Below the pieces are notes generated by a model that saw only the letters and a list, made by a program, of their open reading frames with translations, had not been told where the DNA came from and ran no database searches. Source: Lysobacterales bacterium (lineage in GTDB: Bacteria; Pseudomonadota; Gammaproteobacteria; Xanthomonadales; S139-57). From it: DNA of 5,300 nt. The stretch spans positions 1-5,300 of the forward strand of contig JALWTZ010000257.1 of the NCBI GenBank assembly GCA_026993285.1, read 5' to 3'. The position numbers and the translations under genes are program-made. Shown here piece by piece: positions 1-5,300 of the stretch; position 1 is the first letter of the stretch; each line of letters begins with the position of its first letter.

Positions 1-871
1 GCGGCCGATGATGGTCATCGGCACCGAGGCCCAGCAGGCGGCCCTGCAGGCCTTTTATGACGACAACCAGCCCATGCTGGGTAATTTGCAGTGGCTGGAT
101 GCCGAGGCGCTGCATGAACGGGTGCCGTTGTTGAAGGAAACGGTCTGCCGGGCGGTGCTCAGCCCCGGTTGCATGGACATGGATGTGGCGGCCCAGCACC
201 AGGGCTATCTGCAGGGCATGCGCCAGCGGGGCGGGCAGTTGCAGGTCAACGCCGCGCCACAACGGATACAGCGGAAGAACGGCTTGTGGCAGGTGGAAAC
301 CCCGCAGGGCCAGTGGGCCGCGCCCTGGCTGGTCAACGCCGCCGGCGCCTGGGTGGATGCGGTGGCCGAACAGGCCGGCGTGGCCCCACTGGGCTTCACC
401 CCCATGCGCCGTACCGTGGTGGTGGTGGACGGCCCGGCGGATCAGGATTTCAGCCACTGGCCCATGGTGATGGATGCCGAGGAACAATTCTATTTCAAGC
501 CGGAATCCGGCGGCATTCTGCTGACTCCGGCGGATGAAACCCCGGTCAAACCCCATGACGTGCAACCGGAAGAGCTGGACATGGCCATTGCCGTGGACCG
601 CATGGAACAGGTGCTGGATCTGGAAGTGCGCCGCCTGCGGCACAGCTGGGCCGGCCTGCGTACCTTCGCCCCCAACCGGGTGCTGGTGATCGGCGAGGAC
701 CCGGACCATCCGGGCTTCTTCTGGCTGGGCGGGCAGGGCGGCTACGGCATCATGACCGCCCCGGCCGCCTCGCGACTGGCCGCCAGCCGGATCCAGGGCA
801 GCGCCCTGCCGGAGACATTGCAGCAAGCCGGCGTGCGGGCGGAAGACTATGACCCGGCGCGATTGCGCTAG
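1..871 (+). CDS. FAD-dependent oxidoreductase, DAO/DadA-like family (5' end outside window)
   Basis: The reading frame is open to the left edge, so this is the last 289 residues of a longer protein and the ATG at position 8 is probably internal. Seen: an AAPWLVNAAGAWVD segment (visible residues 106-119), typical of the FAD-binding core of DAO-fold enzymes, and a C-terminal signature LRTFAPNRVLVIG...GFFWLGGQGGYGIMTAPA (about 219-255) that closes the flavin pocket in this family. The N-terminal dinucleotide-binding GxGxxG motif, expected near residue 10 of the full protein, lies off the window. Family knowledge: such enzymes oxidise the C-N bond of amino acids or secondary amines, giving an imino product and a reduced flavin; the substrate cannot be told from what is visible. 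The protein is soluble-looking, with no membrane segment in this part. It converges with the toxin-antitoxin pair, its stop lying 30 bp from the antitoxin stop. Family assignment is firm; the exact activity is unknown. Confidence 0.9.
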   Translation, partial: RPMMVIGTEAQQAALQAFYDDNQPMLGNLQWLDAEALHERVPLLKETVCRAVLSPGCMDMDVAAQHQGYLQGMRQRGGQLQVNAAPQRIQRKNGLWQVETPQGQWAAPWLVNAAGAWVDAVAEQAGVAPLGFTPMRRTVVVVDGPADQDFSHWPMVMDAEEQFYFKPESGGILLTPADETPVKPHDVQPEELDMAIAVDRMEQVLDLEVRRLRHSWAGLRTFAPNRVLVIGEDPDHPGFFWLGGQGGYGIMTAPAASRLAASRIQGSALPETLQQAGVRAEDYDPARLR

Positions 872-901
872 GTTTAGGTGGTTTTCAAGGGGAATCGCTG
901 T

Positions 902-1129
902 TTATTCGAAATGATCCGGTACATCGGGCACTTCTTCCAGTGCGGCATCGAAAGCCGTTCGTGAAGCCCGGGAAGCACGTTCCTCCAGGTAGGCCTCGGT
1001 GGCCAGTGCCGACAGTTTTTCGGCTGCCGCGCTACTGATGAACTGGTTGATGGAGATACCTTCCTTCTCAGCCCAATGCTTGATGTTTTTATGAATGGAG
1101 TCGGGCAAACGAATGCTTAAAGTAGTCAT
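902..1129 (-). CDS. Ribbon-helix-helix antitoxin of a PIN-type toxin-antitoxin pair
   Basis: A 75-residue protein. Residues 2-9 (TTLSIRLP) form the expected DNA-binding beta strand, followed by a first helix (about 10-22), the turn GISINQF (24-30) and a second helix (to about 41): the ribbon-helix-helix (CopG/Arc-like) fold, of a type often annotated as HicB-family antitoxin. The tail (58-75) is acidic and Pro-containing, and is a plausible toxin-binding segment that neutralises the partner. Family knowledge: such antitoxins dimerise, bind short inverted repeats at their own promoter and are proteolytically unstable. The start is well supported: GGAG at 1141-1138 lies 8 nt upstream of the ATG, and that ATG overlaps the toxin stop codon (ATGA, 1129-1126), implying translational coupling. 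The antitoxin is second in the pair, the reverse of the vapBC order. The function is inferred from fold and partner. Confidence 0.85.
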   Translation of the reverse strand: MTTLSIRLPDSIHKNIKHWAEKEGISINQFISSAAAEKLSALATEAYLEERASRASRTAFDAALEEVPDVPDHFE

Positions 1130-1551
1130 ACTTGTTTCTCCAGAATCCTTAAAAAACTAGCAGGTGTTATAGCTTTGACCCCCAAGCTCTGTGCTGGTTC
1201 GAAATCACGCAGATTATGTGTAACGATGTAACTGCATCTTGCGTGAACGGCCAATTCTAGAACCATGTCATCTTTTGGATCTTTCATCATGGGCCGCCAT
1301 AGATAGAAAATTTTATGAAAATGCGCTTGTTGGCAGAGGTAGTCCAGAATACGGCTTACAGCTCTGGGAGAAACAGGCACCATATCCTGTCTATTGAGTA
1401 CATCATCGTATTCAAGCAACAATGGCACAGATAGAGCAAGTTCAAACTTTCCTCGACCTATCTGCTGTAACAGCTTAAATGAACTGCCACGCCTGGACCG
1501 CAAGGCTGCTACTAAAACATTGGTATCCAGTACAATGATCGGCGGCTTCAT
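1126..1551 (-). CDS. PIN-domain toxin (putative endoribonuclease), COG1569-like
   Basis: A 141-residue protein that is a single PIN domain. Seen: IIVLDTNVLVAAL at 5-17 with the first acidic residue D9, LLLEYDDVL at 44-52 with E47, DPKDDMVLELA at 91-101 with D94/D95, and IVTHNLRDFEP at 109-119 with D116. These are the acidic residues expected to hold the catalytic metal ions, so the enzyme looks intact. Family knowledge: PIN toxins are Mg/Mn-dependent RNases that cut tRNA, rRNA or mRNA and stop growth when not bound by the antitoxin; the target here cannot be read. The start was set at the ATG at 1551 because the conserved core begins there. A TTG at 1581 in the same frame would add ten poorly conserved residues and sits inside the likely promoter. 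No good ribosome binding site precedes the ATG. The gene is much AT-richer than its neighbours on the right, which suggests transfer. Confidence 0.87.
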   Translation of the reverse strand: MKPPIIVLDTNVLVAALRSRRGSSFKLLQQIGRGKFELALSVPLLLEYDDVLNRQDMVPVSPRAVSRILDYLCQQAHFHKIFYLWRPMMKDPKDDMVLELAVHARCSYIVTHNLRDFEPAQSLGVKAITPASFLRILEKQV

Positions 1552-1558
1552 TGATGGT

Positions 1559-1586
1559 ATTATCCATGATACCGCGAGCAAGGCAA
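1559..1586 (-). promoter_or_regulatory. Candidate sigma-70 promoter of the toxin-antitoxin operon
   Basis: On the minus strand TTGCCT (1586-1581) and GATAAT (1564-1559) are separated by 16 bp, matching 4 of 6 and 5 of 6 consensus bases. Only ACCATCA lies between the -10 box and the toxin ATG, so transcription would start at or one base before the ATG, giving a leaderless or nearly leaderless message. This fits the lack of a ribosome binding site. It is a prediction from bases only. Confidence 0.45.
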
Positions 1587-1590
1587 GTTA

Positions 1591-1602
1591 CAGGAACTCC
1601 TG
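1591..1602. promoter_or_regulatory. Inverted repeat, candidate operator for the antitoxin
   Basis: CAGGA-AC-TCCTG is a perfect 5-bp inverted repeat with a 2-bp centre, ending 4 bp upstream of the candidate -35 box of the TA operon. A shorter ATGG-N6-CCAT repeat (1554-1567) overlaps the candidate -10 box. Ribbon-helix-helix antitoxins bind short palindromes at their own promoters, so either could be an autoregulatory site. Short repeats also arise by chance. The 2-nt centre makes an RNA hairpin unlikely, and no T-run follows, so it is not a terminator. Confidence 0.25.
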
Positions 1603-1640
1603 CGTGAGCTGGTTGTGGCTGGGAGGCGGTGAGACTGTAA

Positions 1641-2138
1641 TCAGCTGTTCTTCTCGAAATTACCGTCAAACAGCTGGTCGTTGCGGGCCGGGTGCCGGGG
1701 GGAGGCCGGCGCGGGGCGGTCGAAGTCGGAGACAAACAACGCGTCCCGCGCCGGTGCTGACAGGCCCTGGGGGATGCCTTCCTGGGATGTGGCCTGTTCG
1801 GTCATGGCCGGGCCTTCGGGCTGTACGCCCGGTGCCGGGGCATGGAAGTGGGTCAAGAGGAGCACGGCGGCCAGGCTGGTGGCCGGCACCAGCACCGCCG
1901 GGCGCAGCCAGCCTTGCAGGCTTTGCAGTGCCCGGGCCAGGGCGCTGGCCGCAGTGGAACGATGGCCACGGGCGTGAGCCAGGCTGGCGGCATCGGCGGC
2001 CACGGCTTGCACCCACGGCTGGGCGGCGCGCAGGGCCTGCAGCTCACGCACGGCCTGAGGATTTTGGCTGACGGCGGCCAGTGCCTGTTCATCGCCCCGC
2101 AGGGCGGCCTGTAGCAGTTGGGCGTTGTGTTCAGTCAT
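1641..2138 (-). CDS. Single-pass membrane protein, putative anti-sigma factor
   Basis: A 165-residue protein. Seen: an N-terminal, Ala/Gln-rich, probably helical part (1-75), one hydrophobic segment at about 77-98 (WLRPAVLVPATSLAAVLLLTHF), then a Pro-rich tail of about 67 residues. With no signal peptide, the likely topology is N-terminus in the cytoplasm and tail in the periplasm, as in anti-sigma factors such as RseA. It follows the sigma-factor gene directly and overlaps it by 8 bp, the usual arrangement for a cognate anti-sigma factor. The start at 2138 was chosen because GGAA (2149-2146) lies 7 nt upstream; an in-frame upstream start at 2153 would add five residues. There is no HxxxCxxC zinc-binding motif and no cysteine at all, so it is not a ZAS-type protein. 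The tail holds two similar motifs, LFVSDFD (134-140) and LFDGNFE (156-162). I do not recognise a named family; the role is inferred from topology and position. Confidence 0.7.
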   Translation of the reverse strand: MTEHNAQLLQAALRGDEQALAAVSQNPQAVRELQALRAAQPWVQAVAADAASLAHARGHRSTAASALARALQSLQGWLRPAVLVPATSLAAVLLLTHFHAPAPGVQPEGPAMTEQATSQEGIPQGLSAPARDALFVSDFDRPAPASPRHPARNDQLFDGNFEKNS

Positions 2139-2658
2139 CTTCCAGTTCCACACCTTGTTCTTTCAGTTTGGCCTTGAGCGCCTGCATGCCGCGCGAGGCC
2201 AGGTTGCGTATCTTGCCGGTGGTCCAGCCGGTGATTTCCGCCATTTCCTGATGGCTGTAGCCCTGCAGTTGCAAGCGCACCACGATGGCGCGGTTGTCGG
2301 GCAGCTCGGCCAGGCAGGCTTCCACCTGTTGCAGCCGTTCGTGATTCAGCCAGGTTTGTTGCGGTTGCGGCCCGCCGGCCACTTCCTGGTGATCGCCATC
2401 GGCCCCTTCGGGCAGGCGGCGGCTGGCCTTGCGAATCACATCCAGCAGGGTGGTGTTGACCACCGTTGCGATATAAGACGCCGGGTTGTCGATTTTGATC
2501 TCACGCTTCAGCGCCTGAAACAGGCGGATGGCCACTTCCTGTTCCACATCCTCCACATCCACATGGCCGAAGCGGTGGCTGTTCTGGGTGAGGATGCTGC
2601 GAATCAGGCCACGGTGGCGGGCCAGCAGCCGGGTGATTTCCTGTTCCAGGTCATCCAT
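2131..2658 (-). CDS. ECF-type RNA polymerase sigma factor
   Basis: A 175-residue protein with the two-domain layout of extracytoplasmic-function sigma factors. Region 2 spans about 10-80: DVEDVEQEVAIRLFQAL (34-50) is the core-polymerase-binding part (2.1-2.2), and NPASYIATVVNTTLLDVIRK (58-77) covers 2.3-2.4, which melts and reads the -10 element. A Gly/Pro/Gln-rich linker (81-104) replaces region 3. Region 4 (about 109-165) contains LAELPDNRAIVVRLQLQGYSHQEMAEITGW and the recognition helix TTGKIRNLASRGMQALK, which would read the -35 element. It directs polymerase to a small set of promoters, unknown here. It starts 18 bp after the proS stop, so it is probably cotranscribed with glnS-proS, and it overlaps the putative anti-sigma gene. 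The ribosome binding site is weak (GGGCCGG only), which may keep its level low relative to ProRS. No ECF promoter copy is evident in the short gap upstream. Confidence 0.9.
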   Translation of the reverse strand: MDDLEQEITRLLARHRGLIRSILTQNSHRFGHVDVEDVEQEVAIRLFQALKREIKIDNPASYIATVVNTTLLDVIRKASRRLPEGADGDHQEVAGGPQPQQTWLNHERLQQVEACLAELPDNRAIVVRLQLQGYSHQEMAEITGWTTGKIRNLASRGMQALKAKLKEQGVELEDD

Positions 2659-2676
2659 GCCGCCGGCCCGTGCGTC

Positions 2677-4392
2677 TTATTGTTGCGCCATCCAGTCGAG
2701 GAAGCGTTCCACCGCCTCGTTCAGCGGCCATTTTTCGGTCTCGCCGCTGGCCCGTGGGGTGAATTCGATCAGGCCTTCGTCCAGGCCACGCTCGCCCAGG
2801 GTGAAGCGGGCGGGAATGCCGATGAGTTCCGCGTCGGCGAACATGAAGCCGGGGCGTACCTTGCGGTCGTCGTAGAACACTTCGATGCCGGCGGCCTCTA
2901 GTTCGGCGTAGAGGGCCTCGGCCGCTTCGCGCAGGCGCTGGGACTTGTGCATGTTCATCGGCAGCAGCGCCAGCTGGAAGGGCGCGATGGGCAGGGGCCA
3001 GATCATGCCCTTGTCATCGTGGTATTGCTCGATGGTGGCGGCGACGATGCGGGAAACGCCAATGCCGTAACAGCCCATGTACATGGGGGTGGATTTGCCA
3101 TCCTCGCCCAGCACCACCGCGTTCATGGCCTCGGAATACTTGGTGCCCAGCTGGAAGACATGGCCCACCTCTATGCCGTGGAAGATCTGCAGCGTGCCCT
3201 GGCCGTCGGGAGAGGGGTCGCCGGCTTTCACTTCCCGCAGGTCGGCGGTGGCCGGTTCCGGCAGGTCGCGGCCCCAGTTGACACCGGTCAGGTGGTGGTC
3301 GTCCTCGTTGGCGCCACAGGCGAAATCGGCCAGGTGGGCGGCGGCATGGTCAACGATGACGGGGATGTTCAGCCCCACGGGGCCGATGAAGCCCGGCGCG
3401 CAGCCCAGCCGCTGGCGGATTTCCTCGTCGCTGGCCTTTTCCAGTTCCGGGGTGTTCACTGCCGGCAGGCGGGCGGCCTTGATTTCGCTGAGCTGGTCGT
3501 CGCCGCGCAGCACCAGGGCCACCAGTTCGCCTTCGTGGTTCTTGACGATCAGGGTCTTGGCCAGCTTTTCCGGCGGCAGTTGCAAAAACCCGCTCACTTC
3601 CTCGATGCTGCGCGCAGCGGGGGTGTGCACCTTCTGCATCTCGGCGCTGGCCGCCGGGCGCGGGCCCTTGGGCGGCAGGCTTTCGGCCTTTTCCACATTG
3701 GCGGCGTAGTCGCTGGCATCGGAGATGGCCAGCAGGTCTTCGCCGGCTTCGGCCAGTACATGAAACTCCTGCGAGGCCTTGCCGCCGATGGCGCCGCTGT
3801 CGGCGTGCACGGCGCGGAAATCCAGCCGCAGGCGGGTGAAGATGCGGCTGTAGGCGTCGAACATCACCTGGTAGGTTTCCGCCAGGCTGTCTGCGGTGAG
3901 GTGGAAGGAGTAGGCGTCCTTCATCAGAAATTCCCGCGCGCGCATCACGCCGAAGCGGGGGCGGGTCTCGTCGCGGAACTTGGTCTGGATCTGGTAGAAG
4001 GTTACCGGCAGCTGCTTGTAGCTCTTGATTTCGTTGCGGGCGAAATCGGCGATCACTTCCTCATGGGTGGGGCCGTAGCAGAATTCCTGCCCCTTGCGGT
4101 CGCTGATTTTCAGCAGCTGGCCGCCGAATTCCTCCCAGCGGCCGGTTTCCTGCCACAGGCTGGCCGGTTGCACCGAGGGCATGAGCATTTCCAGCGCCCC
4201 GGCGCGGTTCATTTCCTCGCGTACGATGGTTTCCACCTTTTGCAGCACGCGCAGGCCCAGCGGGCTCCAGGTATAGATGCCGGAGGCCAGCTTGCGGATC
4301 ATGCCGGCGCGGATCATCAGCCGGTGGCTGACCAGCTCGGCGTCGGCCGGGGTTTCCTTGGTGGTATGCAGGTGAAACTGACTGGCTCGCAT
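2677..4392 (-). CDS. proS: Prolyl-tRNA synthetase, bacterial type with editing domain
   Basis: A complete 571-residue cytoplasmic class II synthetase that charges tRNA-Pro with proline using ATP; E. coli ProRS has 572 residues. Seen in order: motif 1 region SGIYTWSPLGLRVLQKV...LEMLMP (38-72); the loop GPTHEE (107-112); motif 2 FRDETRPRFGVMRAREFLMKDAYSFH (139-164); an inserted YbaK-like editing domain (about 224-407); motif 3 GCYGIGVSRIVAATIEQ (440-456), with the conserved active-site Cys at 441; and the anticodon-binding domain (about 470-571) containing FYDDRKVRPGFMFADAELIGIP (506-527). Lysine 279 in LAKT matches the E. coli editing lysine K279, so clearance of Ala-tRNA-Pro is probably intact. 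The start is supported by GAGGAG 5 nt upstream. It lies 9 bp downstream of glnS and 18 bp upstream of the sigma gene, in one apparent operon. Nothing seems truncated or damaged. Confidence 0.98.
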   Translation of the reverse strand: MRASQFHLHTTKETPADAELVSHRLMIRAGMIRKLASGIYTWSPLGLRVLQKVETIVREEMNRAGALEMLMPSVQPASLWQETGRWEEFGGQLLKISDRKGQEFCYGPTHEEVIADFARNEIKSYKQLPVTFYQIQTKFRDETRPRFGVMRAREFLMKDAYSFHLTADSLAETYQVMFDAYSRIFTRLRLDFRAVHADSGAIGGKASQEFHVLAEAGEDLLAISDASDYAANVEKAESLPPKGPRPAASAEMQKVHTPAARSIEEVSGFLQLPPEKLAKTLIVKNHEGELVALVLRGDDQLSEIKAARLPAVNTPELEKASDEEIRQRLGCAPGFIGPVGLNIPVIVDHAAAHLADFACGANEDDHHLTGVNWGRDLPEPATADLREVKAGDPSPDGQGTLQIFHGIEVGHVFQLGTKYSEAMNAVVLGEDGKSTPMYMGCYGIGVSRIVAATIEQYHDDKGMIWPLPIAPFQLALLPMNMHKSQRLREAAEALYAELEAAGIEVFYDDRKVRPGFMFADAELIGIPARFTLGERGLDEGLIEFTPRASGETEKWPLNEAVERFLDWMAQQ

Positions 4393-4397
4393 GGCTA

Positions 4398-4403
4398 CTC
4401 CTC
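4398..4403 (-). promoter_or_regulatory. proS ribosome binding site overlapping the glnS stop codon
   Basis: GAGGAG (4403-4398) lies 5 nt upstream of the proS ATG and shares its first two bases with the glnS TGA stop (4404-4402). Ribosomes finishing GlnRS therefore stop on the proS initiation site, which fits translational coupling of the two synthetases. It also fixes the proS start. Confidence 0.75.
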
Positions 4404-5300
4404 AGGATTTTTTCTTGGCCCAGGTATCACGCAGGGTCATGATGCGGTTGAACACGGGGGCGTCCGCCCGGTGGTCGCGACTGTCCGGGGTGAAATAGCC
4501 CAGTCGCTCGAACTGCACCGGCTGGCCGGGCTCGATGGCCGCCAGGGCCGGCTCCAGGTGGGCGTTTTCCATCACGCGCATGGCCTCCGGGTTGATGAAA
4601 TCGGTAAAGGGTTGCTCGCGCCGGTCCGGGTCAGGCACGGTGAACAGCCGGTCGATCAGGCGCACGCGGGCCGGGTAGCTGGCCTGGGCCGGTACCCAGT
4701 GGATGGTGCCCTTGACCTTGCGCTCGGAAGTGCCCGTGCCGGAGCGGGTGTCCGGGTCGTAGGTGCAGTGGATTTCCACGATGCGGCCGTTTTCGTCCCG
4801 AACCAGCTTCTCGAAATCAATGATGTAGGCGTAACGCAGGCGTACCGCGCCGCCGGGCTTGAGGCGGAAGTATTTTTTCGGCGGGTCTTCCATGAAGTCG
4901 TCCCGCTCGATGTAGATTTCCCGCCCGAAGGGCAGCTTGCGGCTGCCCATTTCCGGGTTCTGGCTGTGCAGCGGCGCGTCCAGCAGCTCCTCCTCGCCTT
5001 CCGGGTAGTTGGTGATCACCACCTTGATGGGGTCCAGCACCGCCATGTAGCGTGGCGCGCGCGGGCCCAGCCAGTCGCGCACGCAGGTCTCCAGCAGGCC
5101 CAGCTCGATGGTGGCCTTCTTCTTGGTCACGCCCACCCGGTCCACCAGGTCGCGGATGGCTTCCGGCGGAATGCCGCGCCGGCGCATGCCGGAGAGGGTG
5201 GGCATGCGCGGGTCGTCCCAGCCGTCCACATGGCCTTCCTGCACCAGCAGGTTGAGCTTGCGCTTGGAGGTGATGATGTAATCCAGCTCCAGGCGGGCAA
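4402..5300 (-). CDS. glnS: Glutaminyl-tRNA synthetase, C-terminal half (5' end outside window)
   Basis: The frame is open to the right edge and gives the last 298 residues of GlnRS (about 554 in E. coli), a cytoplasmic class I synthetase that charges tRNA-Gln. Seen: LDYIITSKRKLNLLV near the start of the visible part, the KMSKS-type ATP-binding loop with its lysine matching E. coli K270; GHVDGWDDPRMPTLSGMRRRG directly after it; then the two C-terminal beta-barrels that read the anticodon, including NPEMGSRKLPFGREIYIERDDF, KVKGTIHWV and LIDRLFTVPDPD, ending in PVFNRIMTLRDTWAKKKS. The length after the loop (286 residues) agrees with the E. coli enzyme (284), so the C-terminus is intact. The nucleotide-binding HIGH motif and most of the catalytic domain are off the window. 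It precedes proS by 9 bp. A GTG at 5244 is an internal valine, not the start. Confidence 0.97.
   Translation of the reverse strand, partial: ARLELDYIITSKRKLNLLVQEGHVDGWDDPRMPTLSGMRRRGIPPEAIRDLVDRVGVTKKKATIELGLLETCVRDWLGPRAPRYMAVLDPIKVVITNYPEGEEELLDAPLHSQNPEMGSRKLPFGREIYIERDDFMEDPPKKYFRLKPGGAVRLRYAYIIDFEKLVRDENGRIVEIHCTYDPDTRSGTGTSERKVKGTIHWVPAQASYPARVRLIDRLFTVPDPDRREQPFTDFINPEAMRVMENAHLEPALAAIEPGQPVQFERLGYFTPDSRDHRADAPVFNRIMTLRDTWAKKKS

Noticed and set aside
1552..1581. Toxin start at the TTG at 1581, adding ten residues
   Set aside because: The PIN core starts right after the ATG at 1551, the extra residues do not resemble the family, and the TTG falls inside the candidate promoter. It is not fully excluded because neither start has a good ribosome binding site.
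1642..1676. CAGCTG repeated at 1642-1647 and 1671-1676
   Set aside because: Six-base repeats this short are expected by chance, and one or both lie within the anti-sigma coding end.
1475..1735. Minus-strand open frame of 86 codons between the anti-sigma and toxin genes
   Set aside because: It overlaps both better-supported genes in another frame, has no domain, and its product changes character along its length.
1394..2071. Plus-strand open frame across the toxin and anti-sigma genes (225 codons)
   Set aside because: It spans two genes of different composition, and its product turns into Gly/Arg/Pro-rich low complexity exactly where the DNA becomes GC-rich, which marks a shadow frame.
2125..2901. 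Long plus-strand open frame opposite the sigma gene and the 3' end of proS (258 codons)
   Set aside because: It lies wholly opposite two well-supported genes, and the protein has no recognisable motif; long antisense frames are common in GC-rich DNA.
5254..5280. ITSKRK in place of the MSKRK form of the class I signature in GlnRS
   Set aside because: The catalytic lysine and serine are kept, and the residue before them varies among class I synthetases, so it is ordinary variation.

Overview
The window looks like chromosome from a GC-rich gammaproteobacterium, or possibly a betaproteobacterium. It carries a GlnRS of the proteobacterial type and a 571-residue ProRS with the inserted editing domain, close in length and landmarks to the E. 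coli enzyme. Genus cannot be fixed from the sequence alone. Almost all the DNA is strongly GC-rich; one block around positions 1130-1560 is clearly AT-richer.

Layout. Positions 1-871 (+) hold the C-terminal part of a FAD-dependent amine/amino-acid oxidoreductase of the DAO (DadA/COG0665-like) family, whose start lies off the left edge. Everything after it is on the minus strand. Read in transcription order from the right edge: the C-terminal half of glnS (5300-4402), complete proS (4392-2677), an ECF-type sigma factor (2658-2131), a single-pass membrane protein that is probably its anti-sigma factor (2138-1641), then a toxin-antitoxin pair made of a PIN-domain RNase (1551-1126) and a ribbon-helix-helix antitoxin (1129-902). 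The TA pair converges on the oxidoreductase gene with only 30 bp between them.

How the genes work together. glnS, proS, sigma and anti-sigma are separated by 9 bp, 18 bp and an 8-bp overlap, so they probably form one operon that joins two tRNA-charging enzymes to a regulatory pair. The sigma/anti-sigma overlap suggests translational coupling. The membrane protein lacks the usual zinc-binding anti-sigma motif and has a short extracytoplasmic tail with a repeated aromatic/acidic motif. The TA pair has its own plausible promoter, placed so close to the toxin ATG that the transcript could be leaderless, and its AT-richer composition suggests acquisition by transfer. No RNA gene, CRISPR array, insertion sequence or convincing intrinsic terminator was seen. 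There is no gene-free stretch above 300 bp.

No wholly new system is evident. The least explained part is the sigma/putative anti-sigma pair downstream of glnS-proS, followed by the toxin-first TA module.
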